DNA from: a virus
Length of the DNA: 25,887 nt
Reading direction: 5' to 3' (one strand)
IMG/VR virus record: IMGVR_UViG_3300047560_000060
Location: 1 to 25,887 of that record
Shown here: piece by piece, positions 8,658-14,932 of the stretch
Numbering within the stretch: position 1 is the stretch's first letter
Layout: every line of letters begins with the position of its first letter
Made by a program: the position numbers and the translations under genes
Notes under the pieces: model-generated
What the model was told of the DNA's origin: nothing
The model's database searches: none
The model's input: the letters and a program-made list of their open reading frames with translations, nothing else

Positions 8658-8715
8658 GTCTTGTATTATTTGTTGAATAATGGGCCGTTACCTGTATCTA
8701 AGTCCAAAAGGCTCG

Positions 8716-8744
8716 TTGACACCCAGTATTAAGGGGTGTATATA
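8716..8744 (+). promoter_or_regulatory. Sigma-70-type promoter for the downstream structural genes
   Basis: A consensus -35 box TTGACA (8716-8721) is separated by exactly 17 bases from a -10 box TATATA (8739-8744). Transcription should start near 8751, leaving a leader of about 80 bases before the ATG at 8832. This is the only near-consensus promoter I found in the two real intergenic regions, and it directly follows a terminator, which supports its function. Confidence 0.85.
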
Positions 8745-8750
8745 GGTTAT

Positions 8751-8831
8751 AGCTAGGAAAATACCAGCCGTACCAGCTACCTAGAGACGACGCACCGATG
8801 GTACGGCGACTTGTGCGTTAAGGAGATTATT
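8751..8831 (+). promoter_or_regulatory. Structured 5' leader with a candidate pseudoknot at the ribosome binding site
   Basis: Three helices can form in the predicted leader. P1 pairs GCCGTACCA (8767-8775) with TGGTACGGC (8799-8807), nine perfect pairs. P2 pairs ACGCAC in the P1 loop (8790-8795) with GTGCGT downstream (8813-8818), giving an H-type pseudoknot. P2 ends one base before AAGGAG (8820-8825), the ribosome binding site of the ATG at 8832. A weaker P0 pairs CTAGG at the predicted 5' end (8753-8757) with CCTAG in the P1 loop (8780-8784) and also crosses P1. TACCAGC is repeated at 8762-8768 and 8771-8777. Translational control or transcript stabilisation is inferred. The 5-base linker across nine-pair P1 is tight, so P1 may shorten. 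Confidence 0.55.
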
Positions 8832-9257
8832 ATGGGTGTTGCATCTCATCTTGGCCCTTGGCTGCTGGGCACTGTCAAGAATACGACGGGTACCACGGCG
8901 GGTCTGGTTCGTAATATGGGCGCTACGGTTGTCACGCAGTCGGTCGCGGTTGTCCCGAGTTCGGCTGTTACCGTGATGATTCCGGCGGGTTCGCTGATTC
9001 AGAGCGTTGCCACTTACATGACTACGGGCGCTGCGGGCACCCCGAACGTGACGGTCGGCGGCACCATTATTGGTACCCTTTCTACGGCTGCGGGCCTGAA
9101 CTCGCTGTCGGTCACGGCTGCTAACGTCGGCACCATGCTGAATGTCGGCTCGACCGATGCCCAGCTTAGCTACACGGCGACGGCTGCTTCGGCTGGTACT
9201 CTGGTTGTTACTTATGTTGTCCGTAACTCGGACGGCACGACGGCTGGCAACCCGTAA
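8832..9257 (+). CDS. Small Ala/Gly/Thr-rich virion structural protein
   Basis: The 141-residue protein is rich in Thr, Val, Ala and Gly with a beta-strand pattern, and has the N-terminus GVASHLGPWLLGTVKNTTGT. It is the first gene behind the promoter and structured leader, with AAGGAG at 8820-8825, so high and controlled expression is expected. I chose the ATG at 8832; the frame is open to a TTG at 8811, but that start would lie inside the leader structure. A decoration or head-surface protein is the most likely role from composition and position, without a recognised domain. Confidence 0.65.
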   Translation: MGVASHLGPWLLGTVKNTTGTTAGLVRNMGATVVTQSVAVVPSSAVTVMIPAGSLIQSVATYMTTGAAGTPNVTVGGTIIGTLSTAAGLNSLSVTAANVGTMLNVGSTDAQLSYTATAASAGTLVVTYVVRNSDGTTAGNP

Positions 9258-9277
9258 TTAAATAAGGGACCGCCATA

Positions 9278-9550
9278 ATGCAAACAGATGTTAAATCCGT
9301 AACCGTATCCGGTACGGGCGCATTGGGCGTTGGCGGTACCCGTACTCGTTTGAAGGGTGTTTACTACGCTACTACTACTGGCGGCACTGTTGCGGTCGCA
9401 GAAGGTAATGGCGGTACCACGCTCCTTACGTTTACGGTGCCGGTTGGCGCTAATTATTTTCTTATCCCCGGCGAAGGCATCCTGTACCGCAGTGATCCGT
9501 ATGTGACTTTCACTACGACTGTCGGTTCGGTGACGTTTTTCTATGGCTAA
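9278..9550 (+). CDS. Small beta-rich structural protein
   Basis: The 90-residue protein is Gly/Thr/Val-rich. The pattern RLKGVYYATTTGGTVAV, then FTVPVGANYFLIPGEGILY, then a final strand SVTFFYG suggests a compact beta sandwich. AAGGGA at 9264-9269 precedes the start, and the stop lies inside the next gene (8-base overlap). Short proteins of this kind occur among head and tail accessory genes of related phages; no specific function is known to me. Confidence 0.65.
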   Translation: MQTDVKSVTVSGTGALGVGGTRTRLKGVYYATTTGGTVAVAEGNGGTTLLTFTVPVGANYFLIPGEGILYRSDPYVTFTTTVGSVTFFYG

Positions 9551-9797
9551 GTCTCCTGCGTGGCAGCGTAAGGAGGGGAAGAACCCGGCTGGCGGCTTGA
9601 ATGCCAAGGGTCGGGCTTCCTACAACAAGGCTAACCCCGGCAAGCCCGGACTCAAACGTCCCCAACCTGAAGGGGGCGCTCGCCGTGACTCATTCTGTGC
9701 CCGAATGAAGGGTATGAAGAAGAAACTCACTAGCGAGAAGACGGCTAAGGATCCTAATAGCCGTATCAACAAGTCCCTACGGGCGTGGAACTGCTGA
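9543..9797 (+). CDS. Small basic phage protein (possibly DUF6321-like)
   Basis: The 84-residue, strongly basic protein begins AKSPAWQRKEGKNPAGGLNA and continues KGRASYNKANPGKPGLKRP, then RRDSFCARMKGMKKKL. I recognise this arrangement from many phage genomes and believe it corresponds to the DUF6321 family, though I could not check. No catalytic motif is visible. The charge would suit nucleic-acid binding or packaging with the genome, which is speculation. It overlaps the previous gene by 8 bases and the next by one. Confidence 0.72.
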   Translation: MAKSPAWQRKEGKNPAGGLNAKGRASYNKANPGKPGLKRPQPEGGARRDSFCARMKGMKKKLTSEKTAKDPNSRINKSLRAWNC

Positions 9798-9997
9798 TGA
9801 AAGACGACCACGCCCAAGCAGTCAAAGCTGCCGCTGACGCGGTCTCTGCCGCATTTACCATTGGTGCCCTGCTTGATCTTCTCCCGGCTATTGCTGCTGG
9901 GCTGTCGATCATTTGGTACTGCATGCGTATTTGGGAGCACGTAGCCCGTAAAATTAAACTCTGGCGAGAGCGTGAAAAAGGTGGCGGAGAATCGTGA
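9797..9997 (+). CDS. Small membrane protein, putative T7-type (class II) holin
   Basis: The 66-residue protein has a hydrophobic region from about residue 19 to 46 (AAFTIGALLDLLPAIAAGLS, then IIWYCMRIW) and a positively charged tail (KIKLWREREK). Length and layout are like the T7 gp17.5 holin, which sits in the inner membrane and triggers lysis. The lysozyme is 13 kb away and a second holin candidate lies beside it, so the role is uncertain. The ATG at 9797 overlaps the previous stop (TGATG); a GTG at 9785 in frame is less likely. Confidence 0.5.
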   Translation: MKDDHAQAVKAAADAVSAAFTIGALLDLLPAIAAGLSIIWYCMRIWEHVARKIKLWREREKGGGES

Positions 9998-10406
9998 ACG
10001 CCGTAAAGCATATTGTCGAGAGTATTATCGAAAAAATCGCGCTGCTATGGATGCGCGTATGGAGCGGTGGAGGAGCGAGAAAAGGTTAGAGTTTATCGCC
10101 CAGTTGGGAGGTAAATGCGTTCATTGCGGTGAAAAGAACCCGATAGTCCTAGACTTCGATCATATTCACAACGATGGCGCAGAGCACAGGCGGAACACCG
10201 GGGGTGTTGCAATAGTTCGCTACCTTTCAAAACATGGCGTAAACCCGGAACAATTCCAACTCCTCTGTAAGAACTGCAACTGGATTAAAGAATACAAGAG
10301 ACGCAAAGATGCCCTCCCAAAGCAAGAAACAACACAACCTGATGGCAATGGTGGCACACGATCCAAGCGCCGCAAAGCGGCTGGGGATTCCCCAGTCTGT
10401 CGGTAA
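9972..10406 (+). CDS. HNH endonuclease
   Basis: The 144-residue protein has a basic N-terminus (ENRERRKAYCREYYRKNR), then a zinc-ribbon HNH domain: CVHC (C49, C52), the catalytic-type DFDHIHNDG (D63, H64), and QLLCKNCNWIKEYKRR (C99, C102). The last His of the classical motif is replaced by Asn103, a variant I have seen in phage HNH proteins. The recognisable domain ends near residue 113, exactly where the next gene starts. The final 30 residues are read out of frame through that gene, a 98-base overlap. The gene starts with GTG inside the membrane-protein gene (26-base overlap). It looks like a mobile (homing-type) insertion rather than a late-module core gene. Confidence 0.82.
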   Translation: MKKVAENRERRKAYCREYYRKNRAAMDARMERWRSEKRLEFIAQLGGKCVHCGEKNPIVLDFDHIHNDGAEHRRNTGGVAIVRYLSKHGVNPEQFQLLCKNCNWIKEYKRRKDALPKQETTQPDGNGGTRSKRRKAAGDSPVCR

Positions 10407-10737
10407 GGACTACGTGGCTGCAGATAAGGGTCGTAAATTTAATAAAGGTGGTAACGTGAAGAAAGAGATGAAGGCGGCTGGCATTTTTGCCAAGGCCGGT
10501 GAGAAGAAGCTGGCCGCGCACGAGCGCCGTGAAGCTGCGGGTAAGGAGAAGGACACTCCGGCGATTGCCAAGAAGGAGATGTCGGTCTTGCGTAAGGCCA
10601 AGGCTCCCAAGGATGTGATGGACTATGAGCGCAAGGAACATGCCGAGATGGGCATGAAGAAGGGCGGCAAGGTCAAGAAGTACGCTCGCGGTGGTGGCAT
10701 CGAGTCGCGTGGCAAGACCCGTGGGAGGAGGTGCTAA
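10309..10737 (+). CDS. Basic phage protein with C-terminal GGGIESRGKT motif
   Basis: The 142-residue protein has a large excess of Lys and Arg. Its N-terminus PSQSKKQHNLMAMVAHDPSA followed by AKRLGIPQSVGKDYVAADKG is a segment I recognise from aquatic phages, so the ATG at 10309 is probably right although it lies inside the HNH gene. The middle is helical and rich in Lys, Ala and Glu. The C-terminus KKGGKVKKYARGGGIESRGK recurs in the next gene. Function is unknown; DNA binding, or packaging into the head through the shared tail, is speculative. Confidence 0.75.
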   Translation: MPSQSKKQHNLMAMVAHDPSAAKRLGIPQSVGKDYVAADKGRKFNKGGNVKKEMKAAGIFAKAGEKKLAAHERREAAGKEKDTPAIAKKEMSVLRKAKAPKDVMDYERKEHAEMGMKKGGKVKKYARGGGIESRGKTRGRRC

Positions 10738-11362
10738 TGGTCAAGAAGCGAAAGTTTGCTGAGGGTGGCAGCCCGGACATGGAAATGGCCGATGATCTTG
10801 CCAATGAGTCGTTTAGCGCCGCGTTTAAGCGCAACCGCGAAGGTGGTAATAAGACGTTTGAATGGCGTGGAAAGAAGTACACGACTGATGTAGCGAAGCC
10901 GAAGGCCAAGGGTTCTTATAGCGAGGACTATGCTAAGGCCAAGGAAGCTAGCGATAAGCGAAAGGCGCAGAAGTCGGCGGATGTCGCAGCCGCCAAGACC
11001 AAGGCTGATGCATATAGCGCACAACTTGCCCGCGAATCCGCTGCCCGCTCAAATCCGTATGGCTACGCCAGTATGTACAAGAAGGGCGGCAAGGTTAAGA
11101 AGTACGCCGAAGGCGGTAATGTGAATTACAGCGAGAACGAGACCACTCGCATGCGGACGGCTACCCCGGACAACCTGAAGCGCCTGCAGGATCGTGCCCG
11201 CAGAATGGGTGCTAGCGAGGCTTCGATTGACCGAGCCACTAGGGGCGTGGTGCCTAAGTTTGCTCGTGGCGGCGGTATCGAGTCGCGTGGCAAGACCCGT
11301 GGTACTACGGTCAAAATGGCTCGCGGTGGCGGCATCGAGTCGCGTGGCAAGACCAAGGGACG
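10684..11362 (+). repeat. Dispersed coding repeat for the peptide ARGGGIESRGKT
   Basis: Three copies of a roughly 40-base coding repeat begin at 10684, 11262 and 11319 and share the exact core ATCGAGTCGCGTGGCAAGAC. The last two are in tandem with a 57-base (19-codon) period. A second repeated block encoding KKGGKVKKYA occurs near 10658 and again near 11079. Copies lie at the ends of one gene and inside and at the end of the next, so the motif was duplicated between and within genes. Confidence 0.9.
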
Positions 11363-11372
11363 CTTCGTGTGA
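10737..11372 (+). CDS. Basic repeat-tailed phage protein
   Basis: The 211-residue protein follows the previous gene with a one-base overlap (TAATG) and a strong GGGAGGAGG site (10724-10731). It is Lys/Ala/Gly-rich. The central part (about 60-110) is probably helical. KKGGKVKKYAEGG near residue 115 and two copies of ARGGGIESRGKT at the C-terminus (ending KGRFV) are shared with the upstream neighbour. This suggests descent from a common ancestor or a shared targeting tail. I do not recognise a fold or catalytic motif. Confidence 0.75.
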   Translation: MVKKRKFAEGGSPDMEMADDLANESFSAAFKRNREGGNKTFEWRGKKYTTDVAKPKAKGSYSEDYAKAKEASDKRKAQKSADVAAAKTKADAYSAQLARESAARSNPYGYASMYKKGGKVKKYAEGGNVNYSENETTRMRTATPDNLKRLQDRARRMGASEASIDRATRGVVPKFARGGGIESRGKTRGTTVKMARGGGIESRGKTKGRFV

Positions 11373-11623
11373 GAGCCTCTCGCGGAATGGGCGCTATTAG
11401 CCCCAGGAAAGTACCCCGTGCGATCCGGCGCGGGGACAACAAGCCTGTGATTGGTACGGGAAAGCCTATTCGTACGTTTGCGAAGGGTGGGCTTTACGAG
11501 AATATCAATAAGAAGCGGGCGCGTATTGCTGCAGGTTCTGGCGAGAAGATGAGGAAGCCGGGTACTGCTGGTGCCCCTACTGCAAAGGCTTTTAAACAAT
11601 CCGCAAAGACTGCGAGAAGGTAA
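11369..11623 (+). CDS. Small basic phage protein with GSGEKMRKPG motif
   Basis: The 84-residue, very basic protein has a C-terminal half (GGLYENINKKRARIAAGSGE, KMRKPGTAGAPTAKAFKQSA) that I recognise as a recurrent short module in phages of aquatic bacteria. Function is unknown. The GTG at 11369 overlaps the previous stop by four bases (GTGTGA); the ATG at 11387 is an alternative and would shorten it by six residues. Neither has a strong ribosome binding site. Confidence 0.72.
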   Translation: MRASRGMGAISPRKVPRAIRRGDNKPVIGTGKPIRTFAKGGLYENINKKRARIAAGSGEKMRKPGTAGAPTAKAFKQSAKTARR

Positions 11624-12343
11624 ATGGCCTACAAGACCACAGATACTACGGCGTTCAACCTAAACCTTAACGATATTGTCGAAGAGGCGTTCGAGAGGTG
11701 CGGCGCGGAACTGCGGTCCGGATATGACTTGCGTACTGCGCGGCGGTCCCTAAACTTATTGTTGCTTGATTGGGCGAATCGTGGCGTTAATATGTGGACC
11801 ATCGAGCAGGGCAGCCAAGTCCTGACCGCCGGCACCGCTACGTACGAATTGCCCGACGATACAGTCGATTTGCTTGATCATGTCATCCGCACGGGTACTG
11901 GTCAGAACCAGATTGACATTAACATTAGCCGTATTTCAGTGAGTACTTATGCCCAAATCCCAAACAAAACGGCCACGGGGCGCCCCATCCAAGTCTGGAT
12001 CGAAAGGCGTACGGGCGCAACCTCGTCCGCAGGTGTCTCGCAAAACCCCCGTTTCACCGTCTGGCCGGTCCCGGACAGTAGCACCACCTACACTTTCGTC
12101 TACTGGCGACTGCGCCGAATGCAAGACGCAGGTAACGGCGTCAACGGACAGGACATACCGTTCCGCCTTCTCCCAGCTTTGGTCGCTGGTCTTGCGTATC
12201 TTCTCGCGCTAAAGCTCCCAAATGCTGCTGAACGCGTAGCTGTTCTGAAAGCCCAGTACGATGAGGCATGGGAGCTTGCGTCTACGGAGGATCGGGAAAA
12301 GGCTCCAGTCCGGTTTGTCCCAAGGCAATCTTTTATTAGGTAA
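11624..12343 (+). CDS. Head-tail adaptor, P22 gp4-like
   Basis: The 239-residue protein starts with a helical segment (DIVEEAFERCGAELRSGYDL, then ARRSLNLLLLDWANRGVN) typical of gp4-type adaptor proteins, which bind under the portal ring and seal the packaged head. A middle beta-rich part (RFTVWPVPDSSTTYTFVYW) and a C-terminal helical part (LLPALVAGLAYLLALKL) complete the pattern. It starts directly after the previous stop with AGAAGG at 11615-11620. Assignment to the P22 gp4-like group is from memory of the sequence pattern. Confidence 0.7.
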   Translation: MAYKTTDTTAFNLNLNDIVEEAFERCGAELRSGYDLRTARRSLNLLLLDWANRGVNMWTIEQGSQVLTAGTATYELPDDTVDLLDHVIRTGTGQNQIDINISRISVSTYAQIPNKTATGRPIQVWIERRTGATSSAGVSQNPRFTVWPVPDSSTTYTFVYWRLRRMQDAGNGVNGQDIPFRLLPALVAGLAYLLALKLPNAAERVAVLKAQYDEAWELASTEDREKAPVRFVPRQSFIR

Positions 12344-12345
12344 CC

Positions 12346-12723
12346 ATGCCTAGTCAATTTTCATCCGGCAAACACGCTATTGCGGAATGCGACCGCTGCG
12401 GGTTCCGGTACAAGTTAAGAGACCTTAAACAGCTTGTCATTAAGACTAAGAATGTAAATATCTTGGTGTGCCAGACTTGCTGGGAGCCGGATCAACCGCA
12501 GTTGTCGCTTGGTTTATATCCGGTTAATGATCCGCAGGCAGTACGCAACCCCCGCCCGGATACTAGCTATTATAGCGGTACGAGCGTGGGAGGGGACGGC
12601 GGTAGCCGCCAGATCTACTGGGGCTGGAATCCAGTCGGGTTTGATCTGGGGACGTTTCCGGGGCCGGTTAATACGTTGACTGGTCTGGCTGAGGTTGGTG
12701 TTATAACTATTGTTATTACTTAG
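12346..12723 (+). CDS. Phage protein with Cys4 zinc-ribbon-like N-terminus
   Basis: The 125-residue protein has two CxxC pairs (C15/C18 in ECDRCGFRYKL and C42/C45 in LVCQTCWEPDQPQ) that could bind one zinc ion. A linker containing NPRPDTSYY follows, then a Gly-rich part and a hydrophobic end (LTGLAEVGVITIVIT). I recall the same N-terminus among head-tail genes of other aquatic phages. It lies between two adaptor-like genes, so a connector or minor virion role is plausible. It starts three bases after the previous stop. Confidence 0.68.
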   Translation: MPSQFSSGKHAIAECDRCGFRYKLRDLKQLVIKTKNVNILVCQTCWEPDQPQLSLGLYPVNDPQAVRNPRPDTSYYSGTSVGGDGGSRQIYWGWNPVGFDLGTFPGPVNTLTGLAEVGVITIVIT

Positions 12724-12733
12724 GAGTCGAGAG

Positions 12734-12859
12734 ATGAAGAAGGCTTGCAAGGGTATGAAGGCGGGTGGTCCCACCTCGCTGGATATGAAGAAGATGGGCC
12801 GTAATCTGGCTCGCGTTGCTAATCAAAAGAAGCCTACGAAGGCGGGCCGGGGTAAGTAA
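12734..12859 (+). CDS. Very small basic phage protein (41 residues)
   Basis: A short open frame preceded by AGGAG at 12722-12726 with ideal spacing. The peptide begins MKKACKGMKAGGPTSLDMKK and continues MGRNLARVANQKKP. I recognise the GGPTSxDxKKxGRN pattern from other phage genomes, which supports it as a real gene. It is Lys/Arg-rich with one Cys. Function is unknown. It is followed after one base by the next small basic gene. Confidence 0.72.
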   Translation: MKKACKGMKAGGPTSLDMKKMGRNLARVANQKKPTKAGRGK

Positions 12860-12860
12860 A

Positions 12861-13052
12861 ATGGGCAAGACGTATCGTCAGCCGAAAGTGGTTGAGGGTC
12901 CGAAGGGCGCGGGGTATCCGATCAAGGATATCGATAAGGACAACATCATGGTCAAGGGGCGCTGGCCGTCCGATACCAAGATGAAGACCCGCAAAGCCTT
13001 CCGGGGTAAGGGTGCTGCTACTCGTGGGTACATGTACTACGACGAGGATTAA
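12861..13052 (+). CDS. Small basic phage protein (63 residues)
   Basis: The protein begins MGKTYRQPKVVEGPKGAGYP and ends KAFRGKGAATRGYMYYDED. The RGxGAATRG segment resembles a recurrent C-terminal motif of small phage proteins. I chose the ATG at 12861, one base after the preceding 41-residue gene. The frame is open further upstream to 12816, but that extension would overlap the preceding gene. No function is known; the charge distribution is like its neighbours from 9543 onward. Confidence 0.7.
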   Translation: MGKTYRQPKVVEGPKGAGYPIKDIDKDNIMVKGRWPSDTKMKTRKAFRGKGAATRGYMYYDED

Positions 13053-13055
13053 CCT

Positions 13056-13712
13056 GTGAATTACGCTGCACTACAGCAGGCGATTCAGGATTACTGTCAG
13101 AATACAGAGTCCACGTTCGTCGCTAATATCCCGACGTTTGTTCAGCAGGCGGAACAGCGGATCTATAATCAGGTCCAGTTCCCGTCCCTGCGTAAGAACG
13201 TCACGGGTAGTGCGACGGCAAATAATAAGTACCTGTCCTGCCCGTCCGACTTTCTGTCGGTGTTCTCGATTGCTGTTATCGAGGCGGACGGATCTTATAA
13301 ATACCTGCTGAATAAGGACGTGAACTTCATCCGGGAATCCTACCCGACACCGTCCAGCACGGGGACTCCGGAGTATTACTCCTTGTTCGGTCCGCAGACT
13401 GCAGATCCGAATGAACTGGCCTTTATTCTAGGGCCGACCCCGGATGCAGCGTATCAGGTTGAGTTGCACTACTTCTATTATCCGACCTCAATTGTAACGG
13501 CGGGTACGTCGTGGCTTGGCGATAATTTTGACTCCGTACTTCTGTACGGGTCGTTGGTCGAAGCTTATACTTTCATGAAGGGCGAGATGGAACTGCTTGC
13601 TATGTACGACGGAAAGTACAAGGAAGCTCTCTCGCTTGCTAAACGTCTTGGCGACGGTCTGGAGCGTCAGGATGCATATCGTAGTGGTCAAGTAAGGATT
13701 CCGGTCACATGA
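13056..13712 (+). CDS. Head-tail adaptor (SU10 adaptor-like)
   Basis: The 218-residue protein matches the pattern of phage adaptor proteins of the SU10 type: AIQDYCQNTESTFVANIPTF and VQQAEQRIYNQVQFPSLRKN at the N-terminus, a central PSDFLSVFSIAVI strand region, and the C-terminal helical part with SWLGDNFDSVLLYGSLVEA. Adaptors extend the portal and connect it to the tail nozzle. It starts with GTG at 13056, with GAGG at 13044-13047 at normal spacing, and ends with a four-base overlap (ATGA) into the next gene. Confidence 0.78.
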   Translation: MNYAALQQAIQDYCQNTESTFVANIPTFVQQAEQRIYNQVQFPSLRKNVTGSATANNKYLSCPSDFLSVFSIAVIEADGSYKYLLNKDVNFIRESYPTPSSTGTPEYYSLFGPQTADPNELAFILGPTPDAAYQVELHYFYYPTSIVTAGTSWLGDNFDSVLLYGSLVEAYTFMKGEMELLAMYDGKYKEALSLAKRLGDGLERQDAYRSGQVRIPVT

Positions 13713-13942
13713 TCGAAGCATCTGTTGGGAATGTAAACGTATTCGTAGCTAATAACCGGACCCATACTCCTGAAGAGTGGGCGCAAATGGCTACGGACCA
13801 GATTATCTATATTGGTGGGAATAGCCACCCGGTAATCGTTGATCAGGCTCGTGCGTTCCGCGAGCAAATTTATAACACGCTTGTGTATTATTTTAATCAG
13901 GTTCAGAACGCTGAACGAGCCGACATTACTAGGAGAAGCTAA
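13709..13942 (+). CDS. Conserved small phage protein of unknown function
   Basis: The 77-residue protein contains HTPEEWAQMATDQII and VIVDQARAFREQIYNTLVYY. I recognise the pattern as a family that follows adaptor genes in related phages, but no function is known to me. It is predicted mostly helical, soluble and without metal-binding motifs. The start overlaps the adaptor stop (ATGA) and AAGGA lies just upstream. Confidence 0.72.
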   Translation: MIEASVGNVNVFVANNRTHTPEEWAQMATDQIIYIGGNSHPVIVDQARAFREQIYNTLVYYFNQVQNAERADITRRS

Positions 13943-14410
13943 ATGGCTGTTGGATCTACCGCAATGTGCACGTCGTTCAAGGTCGATATCCTTAGCGGCG
14001 GCATGAATTTCAATACGACGAACCGTGCCCTGACTTCCAATACTCAGGATACGTTCAAAATCGCCCTGTACACCTCGGCGGCTACCATCGACTCGACCAC
14101 CACGGCTTATACGGCTACGGGTGAGGTTGCTTCGGGTGCTGGCTATACGACGGGTGGTAACACGCTGACGATTTCGCAGGTTCCGACTAGCTCGGGTACG
14201 CCGAGCACGACTGCGTATATCAACTTCAGCAACTCGTCGTGGTCTTCGGCTTCGTTCTCGGCTGATGGTGCGCTGATCTATAACAGCAGCAACTCCAACA
14301 AGTCGGTTGCGGTGCTAAACTTCGGTGGTACCAAGACGGTTTCGTCTGGCACGTTCACGATTCAGTTCCCGACGGCGGGTACGGGTTCGTCGATCATCCA
14401 GATCGCCTGA
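13943..14410 (+). CDS. Ser/Thr-rich virion structural protein
   Basis: The 155-residue protein is dominated by Ser, Thr, Gly and Ala and alternates in a beta pattern (TFKIALYTSAATIDSTTTAY; SWSSASFSADGALIYNSS; SVAVLNFGGTKTVSSGTFTI). Similar sequences are common next to fibre genes in related phages. It may be a fibre-attachment or baseplate-surface protein. AGGAGA at 13931-13936 gives a strong start. It opens the long fibre region. Confidence 0.65.
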   Translation: MAVGSTAMCTSFKVDILSGGMNFNTTNRALTSNTQDTFKIALYTSAATIDSTTTAYTATGEVASGAGYTTGGNTLTISQVPTSSGTPSTTAYINFSNSSWSSASFSADGALIYNSSNSNKSVAVLNFGGTKTVSSGTFTIQFPTAGTGSSIIQIA

Positions 14411-14430
14411 TTTAAATACGGGGTGATTAG

Positions 14431-14931
14431 ATGGCACTCGTTGTTGCCGACCGAGTAAACGAGACCACTACCACTGCCGGTACTGGAACCGTAACCCTTG
14501 CTGGAGCCGTTAGCGGCTATCAGTCCTTTGCGGCTATCGGTAACGGAAATACGACCTACTACACGATTGCCCATCAAACGGCGGCGGAGTGGGAAGTTGG
14601 TATTGGAACCTATACGTCTTCGGGCACGACGCTGTCCCGAGATACTGTGCTGGCTTCTAGCGCAGGCGGGGCCAAGGTCACGTTCAGCGCCGGTACCAAG
14701 AACGTATTCTGCGATTACCCGGCAGGTAAGTCGGTCTACAGAGACGCCAACGGTAATGTTGTCCTGACGGGCAACCTTACGACCGGTAACGGTATCGTCG
14801 CTAACTCTACGACAATTAGTACTAACTACACTGTTGCAACCGGTACTAATGGGTTCTCGGTCGGGCCGGTTACGGTTTCTTCTGGCGTGTCTGTAACGGT
14901 GTCTTCCGGACAGCGATGGGTGGTGATCTAA
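14431..14931 (+). CDS. Tail fibre-like protein (short)
   Basis: The 166-residue protein has an N-terminal segment (ETTTTAGTGTVTLAGAVSGY, then QSFAAIGNGNTTYYTIA, then WEVGIGTYTSSGTTLSRDTV) that I recognise as a repeated building block of phage tail fibres. Its C-terminus (TNYTVATGTNGFSVGPVTVS, ending QRWVVI) is likewise a common fibre end. The probable role is a virion-bound fibre segment or fibre-base protein. The ribosome binding site is a weak GGGGTGA before 14431, and the next fibre gene starts one base after the stop. Confidence 0.72.
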   Translation: MALVVADRVNETTTTAGTGTVTLAGAVSGYQSFAAIGNGNTTYYTIAHQTAAEWEVGIGTYTSSGTTLSRDTVLASSAGGAKVTFSAGTKNVFCDYPAGKSVYRDANGNVVLTGNLTTGNGIVANSTTISTNYTVATGTNGFSVGPVTVSSGVSVTVSSGQRWVVI

Positions 14932-14932
14932 C

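Noticed and set aside
10684-11362. A CRISPR array in the repeated region
   Set aside because: Repeats are in-frame coding copies of one peptide motif, with irregular spacing and no unique spacers of constant length.
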